This document shows, one piece after another, positions 58,801-63,890 of a stretch of DNA of 64,000 bases. Position 1 is the first letter of the stretch. Every line of letters starts with the position of its first letter. The notes beneath the pieces were generated by a model that worked only from the letters and a program-made list of their open reading frames with translations, was not told where the DNA came from and ran no database searches. Both the position numbers and the translations under genes were made by a program. The stretch spans positions 15,025,307 to 15,089,306 of the forward strand of contig JARCOQ010000016.1 of NCBI GenBank assembly GCA_029207755.1, read 5' to 3'. The stretch comes from Chamaea fasciata. Taxonomy: Eukaryota > Chordata > Aves > Passeriformes > Sylviidae.

Positions 58801-61800
58801 ACCTGTCTGGCATCTCGAAACCCTGCTCAGCACCAGTGGATGGCCCCAAAATCAGTGGCATTTTCTCCTAACACAGAGCAATTTTCTCTTTTAGCCTGGT
58901 AAAAACTGTTTGTTTCTCACAGATGTTCTCCAAGCACTCAGGGATGTGATGCAGGAGGAGCTGGACGAGGCTGGTCTGGCTTCGGGCTCCGTGCTCTTCA
59001 CTCAGCACGAAGTGGCCAATTTGCTGGACACATCGGCTTTTCACTCCCCGGTCAGTCACCCCAAAGCTCATCTACACTGAATCCATGGATCTTCTGCATG
59101 AAATCCATGGAATTCTGAGATGGGAAAAGCTAAATTACCATTTTCTGCTTGTGCTAGAGTTAGAAAGACAAGAAGTATTCATTAATCATTTTTTAATAGG
59201 AAATTCTATAAAAGACCGCAAACTTCTCATTTTTAATAAGGAAATAACAGTAACTATGGGGTAATATGAGGAAGCAGCCTGGCAGTTATGCAGAAGGAAA
59301 AATAGCCATAATTAATCAGTTCTAAGTAATTTCGTTTGGTTCATGAAGTGAAATTTCACTCTAGATCAGCTATTTCAGCAATGATGGGGGATCAGAGAGT
59401 GAAATTCTGTGGGGCAAAATGAACCATCCTGGAGCTGAATTATTTAACGTGCCTTTTGATCTACTGCATAAAACTGCTGCCTCCTTTTTGAAGCAATTTT
59501 GATTCAATGTGTGATGAGTCTGTCCCTCTCCTTGCAGACCTTTGACTCTCTCAACTGCAATGGCAACGAGGACCTGGAGCAGCTGCAGCTGGAGATGAGG
59601 GATCTGCGGCACGAAGTCCGCAGGCTGAAGGTGGAACCTCCCCTCAGAGCAGATTTCTTGGCTGGGGTGTTTCTGCTGTAGCTCTCCATGGGGGTAATGG
59701 GGTGGCCTGTCCCTCTGGAGAAGTCACCAGTTTGCATTCTGTGCATTCCCCGTCACACAGGAGCCTCTCACCCTCCACTCTCCTTAATTGCCTCTTTCTC
59801 GCTCTCAACCTCAAAGGAAAACTTATTTGTACTCAAAGCATGCAGTCCCTTCTCAGCAGGGACTTAATATATTTAAAAAGCAGGTCTCATTAAGAATTCC
59901 AGTGTGTGATTAACAGAAGCAGCACCTGTGCTCTCACCCTCACCTGGCTGTCAGCACCTCGGCTGTGTCCGGGTGGAACTCTGCAGGTCACAGCCTTGAA
60001 AGCTCTCCCTGTGGGGGTAAAAGTGCACAGAACTTCTGTAAAATAATATTCTGGTGGGTAGGGACATTCTAGAAAATGTCCTGTCATTTGTTGCTTCTAA
60101 TCTGGTGAAAATATTTCCCACAGTCTCTCCTGAGAGAAGTGGAGAGCAGCAAGAAGTTGATGGAGGATGAGCTTCAGAGGCTGAACCAAGTTAGTGAAGG
60201 GATTTCTGGGGTGCTTGGGGTGGATTTGGGGGTTGGCAGCTGAGGGGGACGTGGTGTGTTCATCAGGAGCTCTGGGTGCTTGCAGAAGGCGCTGGGGTTC
60301 CTGTCAGAGAACCGGACCCTGCACAGCAAACTGCAGATGGCCGAGGTGGTGCAGAGACAGGCTCACAGCGCAGAGCAGGACTACGAGGAAGTGATCCACC
60401 TGCTGGAGGCTGAAATTGCAGAACTGAAGATGCAGCTGGCAGGAAAAAAAGCAAAGCACGTCTCTGAAGTAGAGGTAACGCAATCCCTCAGTCTGGGGGA
60501 AAACCCACAACCCTTCAGACTCTTCTTCTGTGGGTTCATAGAGGTTTGGTTTGGGCCTGAAGGGACCATAAGGCCCATCTCCTTCCAACCCCCTGCCATG
60601 GGCAGGGACACCTTCGACTATCCCAGTTTATTCCAAGCTCTGTCCATCCTGGCCTTGGACACTTCCAGGGATCCAAGGGCAGCCACAACTAAGGTTACCT
60701 CCTTCCATTTACACAGGAGAAAATGAAATAGCACATAGATCATTTGCTGTGTGGGACCGCAAGGCCAGCACACTCTCTGGATCTGTGTTAAAATTTGCAT
60801 AACTTCCACTGCCCCTTCCCAAAGGACACTGCTTTTGCTTGTAGCAAATGTCATAATTTGTAGTTTCCAAAAGCCAAGGCTGGAGCACCAGCACCACCTT
60901 TCTCCTCCTCCTGTGTCCCTGCCTCAGGAGGACATCCTGGAGCTGAAGAGGCAGCTGTCCCTGGCCGATGGCCAGCTAAGAAAATCCGAAGTCTCACGGA
61001 AGCGCCTGGAGATCTGCAATAGGAAACTGCTCCTGTTTGTGCAGGTGAGGTGTGGAACTGTCCCAGTCCTGCAGCACCACCACGGCCTCTTTCCTTCAGG
61101 GTGCTTTTGCAAGTCCAATCAACTTCCTGCTCCATAAGCAAGAGGGGCTTTTTTTCCTGTCTCAACCAAAAAAGTCACTGTCTGTTGGTTTGGAGGAAGC
61201 AGGGAATGAACTCAGATCTCCTCATATCCCTGGGAGCGATGCAAACTCTGTGGTGCAGGTTTTGCTGGTGGCTCTGCTCTTCCTGGCTCCCTGTGCTGAG
61301 GCTGCTCCAGCAGCTCTGCTGTCAAAATCAGCCACGCTCACCTTCCCTTGCTGTAGCTGAGGGTTGCTTCTCTATAAATAAGCCGGAGAGTGTCTTTACT
61401 CTTCCAGTGCTTTTTCCCCCCCAGATTTCGCTCAAAATCTCACAGTTTAGTCTTTCAGTTGGCCGGTTTTCCACTTCATTCCCTATATCGGGAACACCAG
61501 TATGTGTGGCCAGCACAGGAAGCATTAGTGTATCTGCTATGGCTACTGGCAACCTGTCCCAAGAACTCTTGAAATCAAGCAGAAACAGTGGAGCAAAAGG
61601 AAATGTAGATGCTGTGTCCTCTGCTCCAGAGAAGGAAGAATTAGACACTTCCCGAGCTTCAGCACTATGTGCTAGAGCCTGTGCAGTTTGGGGCCAGACT
61701 TTGGAAATATATCTCACTTGACCCCAGGGTCAAACATCACAGGATTTTGAGCAGTGGAGCAAAATATCTTTTTTTTTCTCCACCCCTCAGTAGTGTTGGA

Positions 61801-63196
61801 GAAGTGCATGGTAATGAGAGCTTACACGTGCAGGTCCAACCCAGAAGCCAGGGGTTGCTGGCAGCAATGATCACTGAAATACAGCCTGCAAAATTATTCC
61901 TTGGAAGAGGATTTTGGTGTTGCATTTCATGTATTTTAGCAGTGGTATTAAAATGCAGAATTCAGATGTGTCTACAGATTCATGAATGCTGCCTGAGCTG
62001 CAAAAGGCCTTGAGATATTCGCTTCAAGGGCAATGAATAAGCAGAAGCTGATTACTGTCATATTAAATCTGATCATCAGGAAAAACCCATGGGGTTTGTT
62101 CTCAGGAATTATTCATTCCTACAAGTTTGAAACCCCTTTTTTTTTTTTTTTTTCCTTCATGACAGAACATTCACAAGGTCCTGAGCACACACAGTCATTT
62201 ACCAGATGAGAAAAGGTAGGAGATGGCTTCTGGGAATGGTGAACAGCAACGGGAAATGTCCTTTTTTGACCTTACTCAGGGGAAGGTGCTTCACACGTAA
62301 CCTTCCCAGAGTTTCTAAACATACTTTCACTTTGGAAGTGAAACCTTGGGAGAAAGATGATCTGGAGGCTGCTGGTGGGTTGGTGCTGGGGGATTTTTGG
62401 CCTCTGTTCAGGCTTTTTTTGGGAGCGAGTACCTGAAACTGTGCTCGGGTTAAATTGCCCTTGTCAGCAGAGACCCCAGGCAGGCTGTTTCAGAGCAGCA
62501 GAATCTTGACCCACCTGCTTTTCCAAATGTAAACCAGATTTTGGCTCCAGGACCACATCCTTTTTTATCAGCAGTTAGAGTAGATAGAGTGTAAGCAAGG
62601 AGCTCTCAAGACTCTCAGCTGGATGAATGGCTGCAGAAATAGTGCTCAGGCTTCTGGATTCCCCTCCAACCTGAGCCTATCTCCTATCACTTGGGCATAA
62701 ATGCATCAAAACTCTGTGTGTTTTGAACTGATTAAATCATTGAAAAGTCACTGTCCCATCAATAATGACCAGACCCTTTAAAAGCCAGGTTTTAAGAGGG
62801 ATAGAAATCAGTTTTTAAGTTTCCAAGTTGGTTATTTCTAATATAATGAGGGGTAAATAAATGCTTTTGACAAATTTTAAAGAATACTTTGCTGTTTGTC
62901 TGGAACAAAGCAATGCAAGTGTGTCTAACAGACACTTGAATGCAGAGGGATGGAGATGCAAGCCCCCAAACACACAATTTATGTAGCACATGCTGAGAGG
63001 CTGGCCAGGATTGTCAATGACCATTCTCTGACAGAAGTATTGATGGCACTTTCCGTATTTATAAGCGTCAACCATGAAACAGAAGAGGATAAAACAGACG
63101 CAGTCTCAGACACATCTCTTCCATCTTCAGATCTTGTTGACCTTTTGCTATCAGAAGCTAAAGAACTATTAGCGCCATTCCTCTCCAACAAGGACG
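18944..63196 (+). CDS. STXBP4 (Synip)-like scaffold with two PDZ domains (gene span; exons listed separately)
   Basis: Twenty exons join without a phase clash into about 718 residues, with no stop. Order: short N-terminus (1-34), PDZ1 (about 35-124, GLGI loop at 46-49), Ser-rich linker, PDZ2 (about 203-281, GLGL loop at 214-217), Pro-rich linker, EF-hand-like helical module (about 365-445), coiled coil (about 464-618), acidic Leu-rich tail (635-718). PDZ2, the EF-like module and the coiled coil align collinearly with mammalian STXBP4, a syntaxin-4 partner that regulates GLUT4 vesicle fusion. Mammalian STXBP4, about 550 residues with one PDZ, lacks PDZ1. Its terminal WW domain is not seen here and may lie beyond the edge. 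It may be the avian STXBP4 or a paralogue lost in mammals. Sequence alone does not decide, so no symbol is given. Confidence 0.85.
22670..22884 (+). repeat. CR1 LINE 3'-end fragment
   Basis: Sense CR1: 'gctggacacaagaggaaaac', 'aatggtgcatcctcc', 'ccttgaggtcctttcc', ending in GGTATTCCATGATTG. Confidence 0.8.
25270..25430 (-). repeat. CR1 LINE 3'-end fragment
   Basis: The CAGAGTCACAGAATGG start, GTTGGAAGATAAAAGATCC, then the 'cctggccttggagatttcc' and 'cttctctgggcatcctgtgc' blocks are the complement of a CR1 tail. Confidence 0.82.
27385..27432 (+). promoter_or_regulatory. Pyrimidine tract upstream of first exon B
   Basis: Alternating runs of C and T (C10, T10, T8, C10) end about 73 bp before the ATG at 27505. 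It could be core-promoter or 5'-leader simple sequence. Regulatory function is inference only. Confidence 0.35.
27505..27551 (+). CDS. STXBP4-like, alternative first exon B
   Basis: The ATG has A at -3 and encodes [15 protein letters not shown], then AG before the donor GTAACC (phase 2), so it splices into the exon at 29079 with an Arg codon. A C/T tract lies about 75 bp upstream. It is mutually exclusive with exon A, because joining A to B would need different borders. Confidence 0.55.
29079..29152 (+). CDS. STXBP4-like shared exon 2: start of PDZ1
   Basis: The acceptor is CCCCCAG|GACAC and the donor CTGG|GTGAGT. It encodes [15 protein letters not shown] and DFYECANGL. The last residues lead into the carboxylate-binding loop (N-G-L-G) of PDZ1. 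It is shared by both alternative first exons. Confidence 0.8.
29468..29490 (+). repeat. AAAT microsatellite
   Basis: Five AAAT units in a row, with a partial unit before them. Confidence 0.8.
30488..30735 (-). repeat. CR1 LINE 3'-end fragment
   Basis: Complement of the CR1 tail: 'aatggtttgggttggaaggg', 'acctcaaagctcatctc', 'gccttggacgcttccagg', 'tccctgccctctggcag'. Confidence 0.9.
30830..30949 (+). repeat. 34-bp tandem repeat, four units, one shortened
   Basis: Units start at 30830, 30864, 30898 and 30920 with the core 'ggtgttatcccagcag'. Spacings are 34, 34 and 22 bp, so the third unit carries an internal deletion of 12 bp. Confidence 0.85.
33885..34320 (+). repeat. CR1 LINE 3' region
   Basis: Sense CR1: 'gagctgctggagagagtcc', 'ggggtgttcacctggag', 'gggacattgggaaggaattc', 'gtccctcccaagccaaacc'. 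It ends about 125 bp before the exon at 34445, and its tail takes part in the 34.3/36.1 kb duplication. Confidence 0.88.
34278..34439 (+). repeat. Local duplication, copy 1 (CR1 tail plus intron flank)
   Basis: The CR1 tail and about 120 bp of following unique intron, up to the polypyrimidine tract of the next exon, recur at 36109-36231. Shared blocks include 'aagccaaaccattcca', 'ggggctgcatc' against 'ggggccgcatc', and 'tgtgtcatgggctgtatttt'. Confidence 0.85.
34445..34540 (+). CDS. STXBP4-like exon 3: PDZ1 core
   Basis: 96 nt, phase 1 in and 1 out; acceptor CCCCCAG|GAATT, donor GACG|GTGAGT. It encodes residues 48-79, [11 protein letters not shown] then [16 protein letters not shown]: the second beta strand after the GLGI loop and the conserved PGG turn of a PDZ fold. 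Confidence 0.95.
34541..35339 (+). other. STXBP4-like intron 3
   Basis: About 0.8 kb of intron between the two central PDZ1 exons. I see no element in it. Confidence 0.85.
35340..35409 (+). CDS. STXBP4-like exon 4: PDZ1 [10 protein letters not shown] block
   Basis: 70 nt, phase 1 in and 2 out; acceptor TTCTAG|GGCG, donor GAGAG|GTACC. It encodes [19 protein letters not shown] and VTSE, residues 80-102, the most conserved PDZ segment. The first alpha-B position is Ser101, where class I PDZ domains usually have His. Confidence 0.95.
36109..36231 (+). repeat. Local duplication, copy 2 (CR1 tail plus intron flank)
   Basis: Starts in a CR1 tail (ggtcccttccaagccaaacc, then TTCCACGATTCTGTG) and continues through the flank found at 34316-34439, but lacks about 40 bp present in copy 1. 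It stops at 'gctgtatttttcc', just where copy 1 reaches its splice acceptor. The PDZ1 exon itself is not duplicated. Confidence 0.85.
36233..36300 (-). repeat. CR1 LINE 3'-end fragment
   Basis: Begins 'tgtgggttggaagggacg' and continues 'ttaaagaccacctcgttcc', the complement of a CR1 tail. It abuts copy 2 of the duplication. Confidence 0.75.
36573..36647 (+). CDS. STXBP4-like exon 5: end of PDZ1
   Basis: 75 nt, phase 2 in and 2 out; acceptor GTCCCAG|GGCC, donor CCAG|GTAAGG. It encodes [20 protein letters not shown] and DDDA, residues 104-127, which is alpha-B and the last beta strand of PDZ1. Confidence 0.95.
37011..37277 (+). repeat. Perfect CCTTC pentanucleotide array, 267 bp, about 53 copies
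   Basis: Uninterrupted CCTTC units throughout. The complementary strand is (GGGAA)n, a pure polypurine tract with GGG every 5 bp. That meets the usual sequence rule for G-quadruplexes and could also form a triplex. It creates long false ORFs (EGKGR repeats) on the minus strand. Confidence 0.97.
38461..38635 (+). repeat. T-rich stretches
   Basis: Poly-T runs near 38456-38466 and 38588-38600 and again at 38620-38628. Simple sequence only. Confidence 0.6.
39508..40030 (-). repeat. CR1 LINE 3' region (about 0.5 kb)
   Basis: Complement of CR1: 'agaatcatagacccacagg', 'gctggaaaagatcttcaag', 'ccaggggtgagggctcc', 'ccctgttccctgggagcag', 'cagctccctcagctgctcc'. It may continue somewhat further right. 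Confidence 0.9.
40350..41165 (-). repeat. CR1 LINE, long 3' copy (about 0.8 kb)
   Basis: Complement of CR1 from 'ccaatggtttgggttggaag' through 'ccagggatccagggacagcc' and 'caggtggggtctcacctgag' to 'ccctgtggatgccccatcc', reaching upstream of the 3' UTR into decayed ORF2. It is one of the two longest CR1s here. Confidence 0.9.
41296..41321 (+). repeat. Poly-T tract
   Basis: GTTTGTTTTTG followed by about 16 T. Simple sequence. Confidence 0.75.
42650..42845 (-). repeat. CR1 LINE 3'-end fragment
   Basis: Complement of CR1: 'ggaatcatttagattgg', 'ccctctgagaccctcaag', 'cctgggcagcctgttcc'. The subfamily is similar to the 2.63 kb copy. Confidence 0.88.
42937..43134. repeat. Unidentified dispersed repeat, copy 1
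   Basis: About 200 bp aligns with 46316-46510: 'tcatcctcatgtcccctct' against 'tcatccttatgtcctctct', then 'cttctggatg', 'cttggctgttcctgg', 'gtgtgcccaagaggtg' against 'gtttgcccaaggggtg' style matches. The family is not recognised. Confidence 0.75.
44712..44993 (-). mobile_element. Candidate solo LTR of an endogenous retrovirus
   Basis: On the minus strand it begins TGTTGTATTTCTC, has a TATA-like AGATAAGA, then AATAAAGGCCTTGG as a poly(A) signal, then a U5-like tail ending near CCTCTCAA on the minus strand. This is the U3-R-U5 order. No gag, pol or env reading frame is attached. A clear target-site duplication was not seen, so the ends are approximate. Confidence 0.6.
45018..45062 (-). repeat. 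CR1 LINE 3'-end stub
   Basis: The ATAGAATCATAGGATCATTAA start, then GATTGGAAAAGACC, is the complement of the CR1 octamer end. Only about 45 bp is recognisable. Confidence 0.7.
45368..45453 (+). CDS. STXBP4-like exon 6: helical linker after PDZ1
   Basis: 86 nt, phase 2 in and 1 out; acceptor TTTGCAG|GAGAG, donor GGCA|GTGAGT. It encodes [18 protein letters not shown] and [10 protein letters not shown], residues 128-156. An amphipathic helix extends PDZ1 and then passes into a Ser-rich linker. Confidence 0.92.
45454..46167 (+). other. STXBP4-like intron 6
   Basis: About 0.7 kb. I see no element in it. Confidence 0.8.
46168..46288 (+). CDS. STXBP4-like exon 7: Ser-rich linker
   Basis: 121 nt, phase 1 in and 2 out; acceptor TGTTCAG|GTCGG, donor CACA|GTACGT. 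It encodes [20 protein letters not shown] then [18 protein letters not shown], residues 156-197. This is low-complexity, probably disordered linker between the PDZ domains. A dispersed repeat begins about 28 bp after the donor. Confidence 0.9.
46316..46510. repeat. Unidentified dispersed repeat, copy 2
   Basis: Partner of the copy at 42937-43134, in the same orientation. The best-conserved part is 'cacagcttcttctggatg' and 'catcttggctgttcctgg'. The copies are perhaps three-quarters identical by eye. It carries no coding capacity. Confidence 0.75.
47278..47350 (-). repeat. CR1 LINE 3'-end stub
   Basis: GTAGAATCCAGAATGGGTTG, then the 'catctcgttccaaccccc' block and GCCATGGGGAGG: complement of a CR1 tail. 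Confidence 0.75.
48726..48867 (+). CDS. STXBP4-like exon 8: PDZ2, first half
   Basis: 142 nt, phase 2 in and 0 out; acceptor CCGTGCAG|CTAC, donor AAA|GTAAGT. It encodes residues 197-244, including [19 protein letters not shown] and [16 protein letters not shown]. The GLGL loop and the (D/G)GDCYK end match the single PDZ domain of mammalian STXBP4. Confidence 0.96.
49057..49163 (+). CDS. STXBP4-like exon 9: PDZ2, second half
   Basis: 107 nt, phase 0 in and 2 out; acceptor TTTAG|GATGG, donor TTCAG|GTAGGC. It encodes [20 protein letters not shown] then [15 protein letters not shown], residues 245-279. The first alpha-B position is His267, the class I signature. Mammalian STXBP4, as I recall it, has Phe there. 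Confidence 0.96.
49164..49899 (+). other. STXBP4-like intron 9
   Basis: About 0.74 kb, half of it a sense CR1 at 49.40-49.75 kb. Confidence 0.85.
49400..49748 (+). repeat. CR1 LINE 3' region
   Basis: Sense CR1: 'tcaggagagaccttatg', 'ggacaagaggaaacagcctc', 'ggcacaggctgcccagggc', 'atggttggactcgatc', ending in ATTCCATGATC. Confidence 0.9.
49900..50053 (+). CDS. STXBP4-like exon 10: end of PDZ2 and Pro-rich linker
   Basis: 154 nt, phase 2 in and 0 out; acceptor TTGAAG|ACAC, donor GAG|GTAGGT. It encodes [16 protein letters not shown], then a Pro/Ser linker with [14 protein letters not shown]. The EVAFI strand closes PDZ2. Gly283 aligns with the Akt2-phosphorylated Ser99 of mammalian Synip, with Ser284 one place later. 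Confidence 0.9.
50054..51594 (+). other. STXBP4-like intron 10
   Basis: About 1.5 kb. A weak, old CR1-like segment lies at 50.37-50.51 kb. Nothing else was recognised. Confidence 0.7.
50372..50510 (-). repeat. Possible old CR1 fragment
   Basis: 'cagggctggaagggatctc', 'tggagtcagtttgatctagg' resembles the complement of an older CR1 tail ('ggaagggacctctggagatc' type). It is strongly diverged. Confidence 0.4.
51595..51667 (+). CDS. STXBP4-like exon 11: linker
   Basis: 73 nt, phase 0 in and 1 out; acceptor TTTCTAG|AATAG, donor TCAG|GTGAGT. It encodes [20 protein letters not shown] and LTVS, a Pro-rich linker. It is supported by splice sites and phase rather than by conservation. Confidence 0.8.
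51740..52030 (-). repeat. CR1 LINE 3'-end fragment with three octamer-like end repeats
   Basis: Begins ATAGAATCACAGAATCACAG, several copies of the CR1 terminal octamer on the complement. It continues through 'ccaacctggccttggacgc' to 'cattccccttgtcctatc'. This is a good reference copy for the family. Confidence 0.92.
53800..54300 (-). mobile_element. Candidate solo LTR of an endogenous retrovirus (AT-rich)
   Basis: On the minus strand an A/T-rich U3-like region (positions about 54.0-54.2 kb) is followed by GAGGCAATAAATAATGC, a poly(A) signal at about 53.87 kb, and then CTCTCGGTGGCCCC and CTCTCACAC. Its composition differs sharply from flanking intron and resembles LTRs of songbird endogenous retroviruses. 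No coding remnants are attached. The ends are uncertain by 100 bp or more. Confidence 0.55.
55124..55221 (+). CDS. STXBP4-like exon 12: entry to the EF-hand-like module
   Basis: 98 nt, phase 1 in and 0 out; acceptor TTTTTCAG|CACC, donor CTG|GTAAGT. It encodes [20 protein letters not shown] then [12 protein letters not shown], residues 357-388. The (L/V)xPxxRLKxxKLEL segment aligns with mammalian STXBP4 just before its helical module. Confidence 0.93.
55222..56812 (+). other. STXBP4-like intron 12
   Basis: About 1.6 kb. A CpG-richer patch lies near 55.6-55.95 kb. No repeat family or exon was recognised. Confidence 0.75.
56813..56909 (+). CDS. STXBP4-like exon 13: EF-hand-like helices
   Basis: 97 nt, phase 0 in and 1 out; acceptor CTCAAG|GTTCT, donor GGAG|GTGAGC. 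It encodes [20 protein letters not shown] then [12 protein letters not shown], residues 389-420. It has a helix-loop-helix pattern with DSxGTVxYGD like a degenerate EF-hand loop. The calcium-ligand set is incomplete, so calcium binding is doubtful. Confidence 0.95.
57061..57312 (-). repeat. CR1 LINE 3'-end fragment
   Basis: AGAATCACGGAATCCTGGAATG, GTGTGGGTTGGAAGGGACC, then 'ccaggctgctccaagccc': complement of a CR1 tail. It ends near 'ccattgtcctatcatagg'. Confidence 0.9.
57690..58395 (+). repeat. CR1 LINE, long 3' copy with decayed ORF2 end (about 0.7 kb)
   Basis: The left part translates to a decayed reverse-transcriptase-ORF C-terminus ([16 protein letters not shown] resembles the CR1 'KFNKAKCKVLHLGQGN' type). 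The 3' UTR blocks follow ('gaggccctggcacaggg', 'ggatgggatattgggaagg'), ending CCATGTTTCTGTGATCC. It is the sense counterpart of the 40.35-41.17 kb copy. Confidence 0.9.
58923..59050 (+). CDS. STXBP4-like exon 14: second helical segment
   Basis: 128 nt, phase 1 in and 0 out; acceptor TCTCACAG|ATGTT, donor CCG|GTCAGT. It encodes [20 protein letters not shown] and [18 protein letters not shown], residues 421-463, finishing the EF-like module and entering a linker. Confidence 0.94.
59051..59537 (+). other. STXBP4-like intron 14
   Basis: 487 bp, AT-rich. Nothing was recognised. Confidence 0.85.
59538..59630 (+). CDS. STXBP4-like exon 15: start of coiled coil
   Basis: 93 nt, phase 0 both sides; acceptor CTTGCAG|ACC, donor AAG|GTGGAA. 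It encodes [20 protein letters not shown] then [11 protein letters not shown], residues 464-494. A leucine heptad pattern begins at DLEQLQLEM. The donor is weaker than its neighbours (GTGGAA). Confidence 0.94.
59631..60123 (+). other. STXBP4-like intron 15
   Basis: 493 bp. No repeat or element was recognised. Confidence 0.85.
60124..60189 (+). CDS. STXBP4-like exon 16: coiled coil
   Basis: 66 nt, phase 0 both sides; acceptor CCACAG|TCT, donor CAA|GTTAGT. It encodes [20 protein letters not shown] and NQ, residues 495-516, pure heptad helix. It is symmetric, so skipping it would keep the frame. Confidence 0.94.
60286..60474 (+). CDS. STXBP4-like exon 17: coiled coil, most conserved block
   Basis: 189 nt, phase 0 both sides; acceptor TTGCAG|AAG, donor GAG|GTAACG. 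It encodes residues 517-579, including [20 protein letters not shown] and [18 protein letters not shown]. The QRQAHxxExDYEEVI(H/R)LLEA(E/K)I segment is the clearest match to mammalian STXBP4. Confidence 0.97.
60475..60927 (+). other. STXBP4-like intron 17
   Basis: 453 bp with a CR1 fragment at 60.54-60.69 kb. Confidence 0.85.
60536..60692 (-). repeat. CR1 LINE 3'-end fragment
   Basis: 'tagaggtttggtttgggcc', 'gaagggaccataaggccc', 'ggccttggacacttccagg': complement of a CR1 tail. Confidence 0.88.
60928..61044 (+). CDS. STXBP4-like exon 18: coiled-coil end
   Basis: 117 nt, phase 0 both sides; acceptor CCTCAG|GAG, donor CAG|GTGAGG. It encodes [20 protein letters not shown] then [19 protein letters not shown], residues 580-618. 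QLRKSE and the KLLxFV end match mammalian STXBP4. Confidence 0.96.
61045..62165 (+). other. STXBP4-like intron 18
   Basis: About 1.1 kb, ending in a poly-T tract (62138-62152) that serves as the pyrimidine tract of the next acceptor. No other element was recognised. Confidence 0.8.
62166..62215 (+). CDS. STXBP4-like exon 19: short exon after the coiled coil
   Basis: 50 nt, phase 0 in and 2 out; acceptor CATGACAG|AAC, donor AAAAG|GTAGGA. It encodes [16 protein letters not shown], residues 619-634. It corresponds to the I(Q/H)xV segment that follows the coiled coil in STXBP4. Confidence 0.85.
62216..62945 (+). other. STXBP4-like intron 19
   Basis: 730 bp. No repeat or element was recognised. 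Confidence 0.8.
62946..63196 (+). CDS. STXBP4-like exon 20: acidic, Leu-rich tail
   Basis: 251 nt, phase 2 in and 1 out; acceptor AATGCAG|AGGG, donor GACG|GTAAGC. It encodes residues 636-718, including [17 protein letters not shown], an acidic stretch [12 protein letters not shown] and [17 protein letters not shown]. The [11 protein letters not shown] end corresponds to the ESKEL helix before the WW domain of mammalian STXBP4. The next exon should therefore carry the WW domain. Confidence 0.9.
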
Positions 63197-63385
63197 GTAA
63201 GCACTAAATTAACCGGAGAGAGCTGAACCCCAGCAATCTCAGGGATCTCTGTCAGTGTTATTGACAGTTTCCAGCCCCTTCCATATTTTTCCATCCCAGT
63301 TAAACCTCCCTGATTCTCTCATGCTCACTGAGATGTAACTGCCCTCCTTATATCCATATGATTCATCTTTGAATCTGCAATGCAG

Positions 63386-63582
63386 ACTCGCAGGGTATGG
63401 AGTCAAAGACTACTGCCCAGGGCCAGAGGAACGGCATTTATCCAGGGGAAAAAAACCACCCTAACAGCCAGGAGGATGGTTTCACACAATCATTGAAATG
63501 CTGGTTGAAAGGGACTGCTGGAGATCAGATCTTCTGCTCCAAATCGGGCCATCCCAGTAGAGTGGATCTGCAGTGGGTTTAG
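63386..63582 (+). CDS. Possible alternative terminal exon running into a CR1
   Basis: The acceptor CAATGCAG|ACTC is in the right phase (1) for the exon ending at 63196. It reads DSQGMESKTTAQGQRNGIY and on to a stop at 63580-63582. The last third overlaps the CR1 that begins near 63485. There is no WW domain and no resemblance to STXBP4. It may be intron sequence with a chance acceptor. Confidence 0.3.
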
Positions 63583-63890
63583 CCAGCCAGGATCCACAGC
63601 CTTCCTGGATGGTGTTCCCTCACTGCTCTGTGACAAAGATCTTCCCAGCACCCAGCCTGAGCTCCCCCAGGGGCAGCCTGTGCCCACTGCCCCCAGTTAC
63701 ACTGGCTGCACTGCCAAGAACAGCTCAGCTCCAGCACCCTTTAATTGCCCCTGACGTAGCAGTGGGAGCTGTGAAGTTGTCTCTCGGCCTCCTCTTTGCC
63801 AGGCTAAACAAGCCCAGCTCCCTCAGCCTTCTCAGCCACTCCCTGCAGGCCTGGGGCTTCCCGTGCTGGACCCTGTCCAGTTTCCCTACA
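63485..63890 (-). repeat. CR1 LINE 3' region
   Basis: Complement of a CR1 of another subfamily: 'acacaatcattgaaatgctg', 'gggactgctggagatcag', 'ccaggctaaacaagcccagc', 'cttctcagccactccctgc', 'gaccctgtccagtttccc'. Confidence 0.85.

Larger units (their letters stand above)
56910..58922 (+). other. STXBP4-like intron 13
   Basis: About 2 kb, half of it CR1: a minus copy at 57.06-57.31 kb and a long plus copy at 57.69-58.39 kb. Confidence 0.85.
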
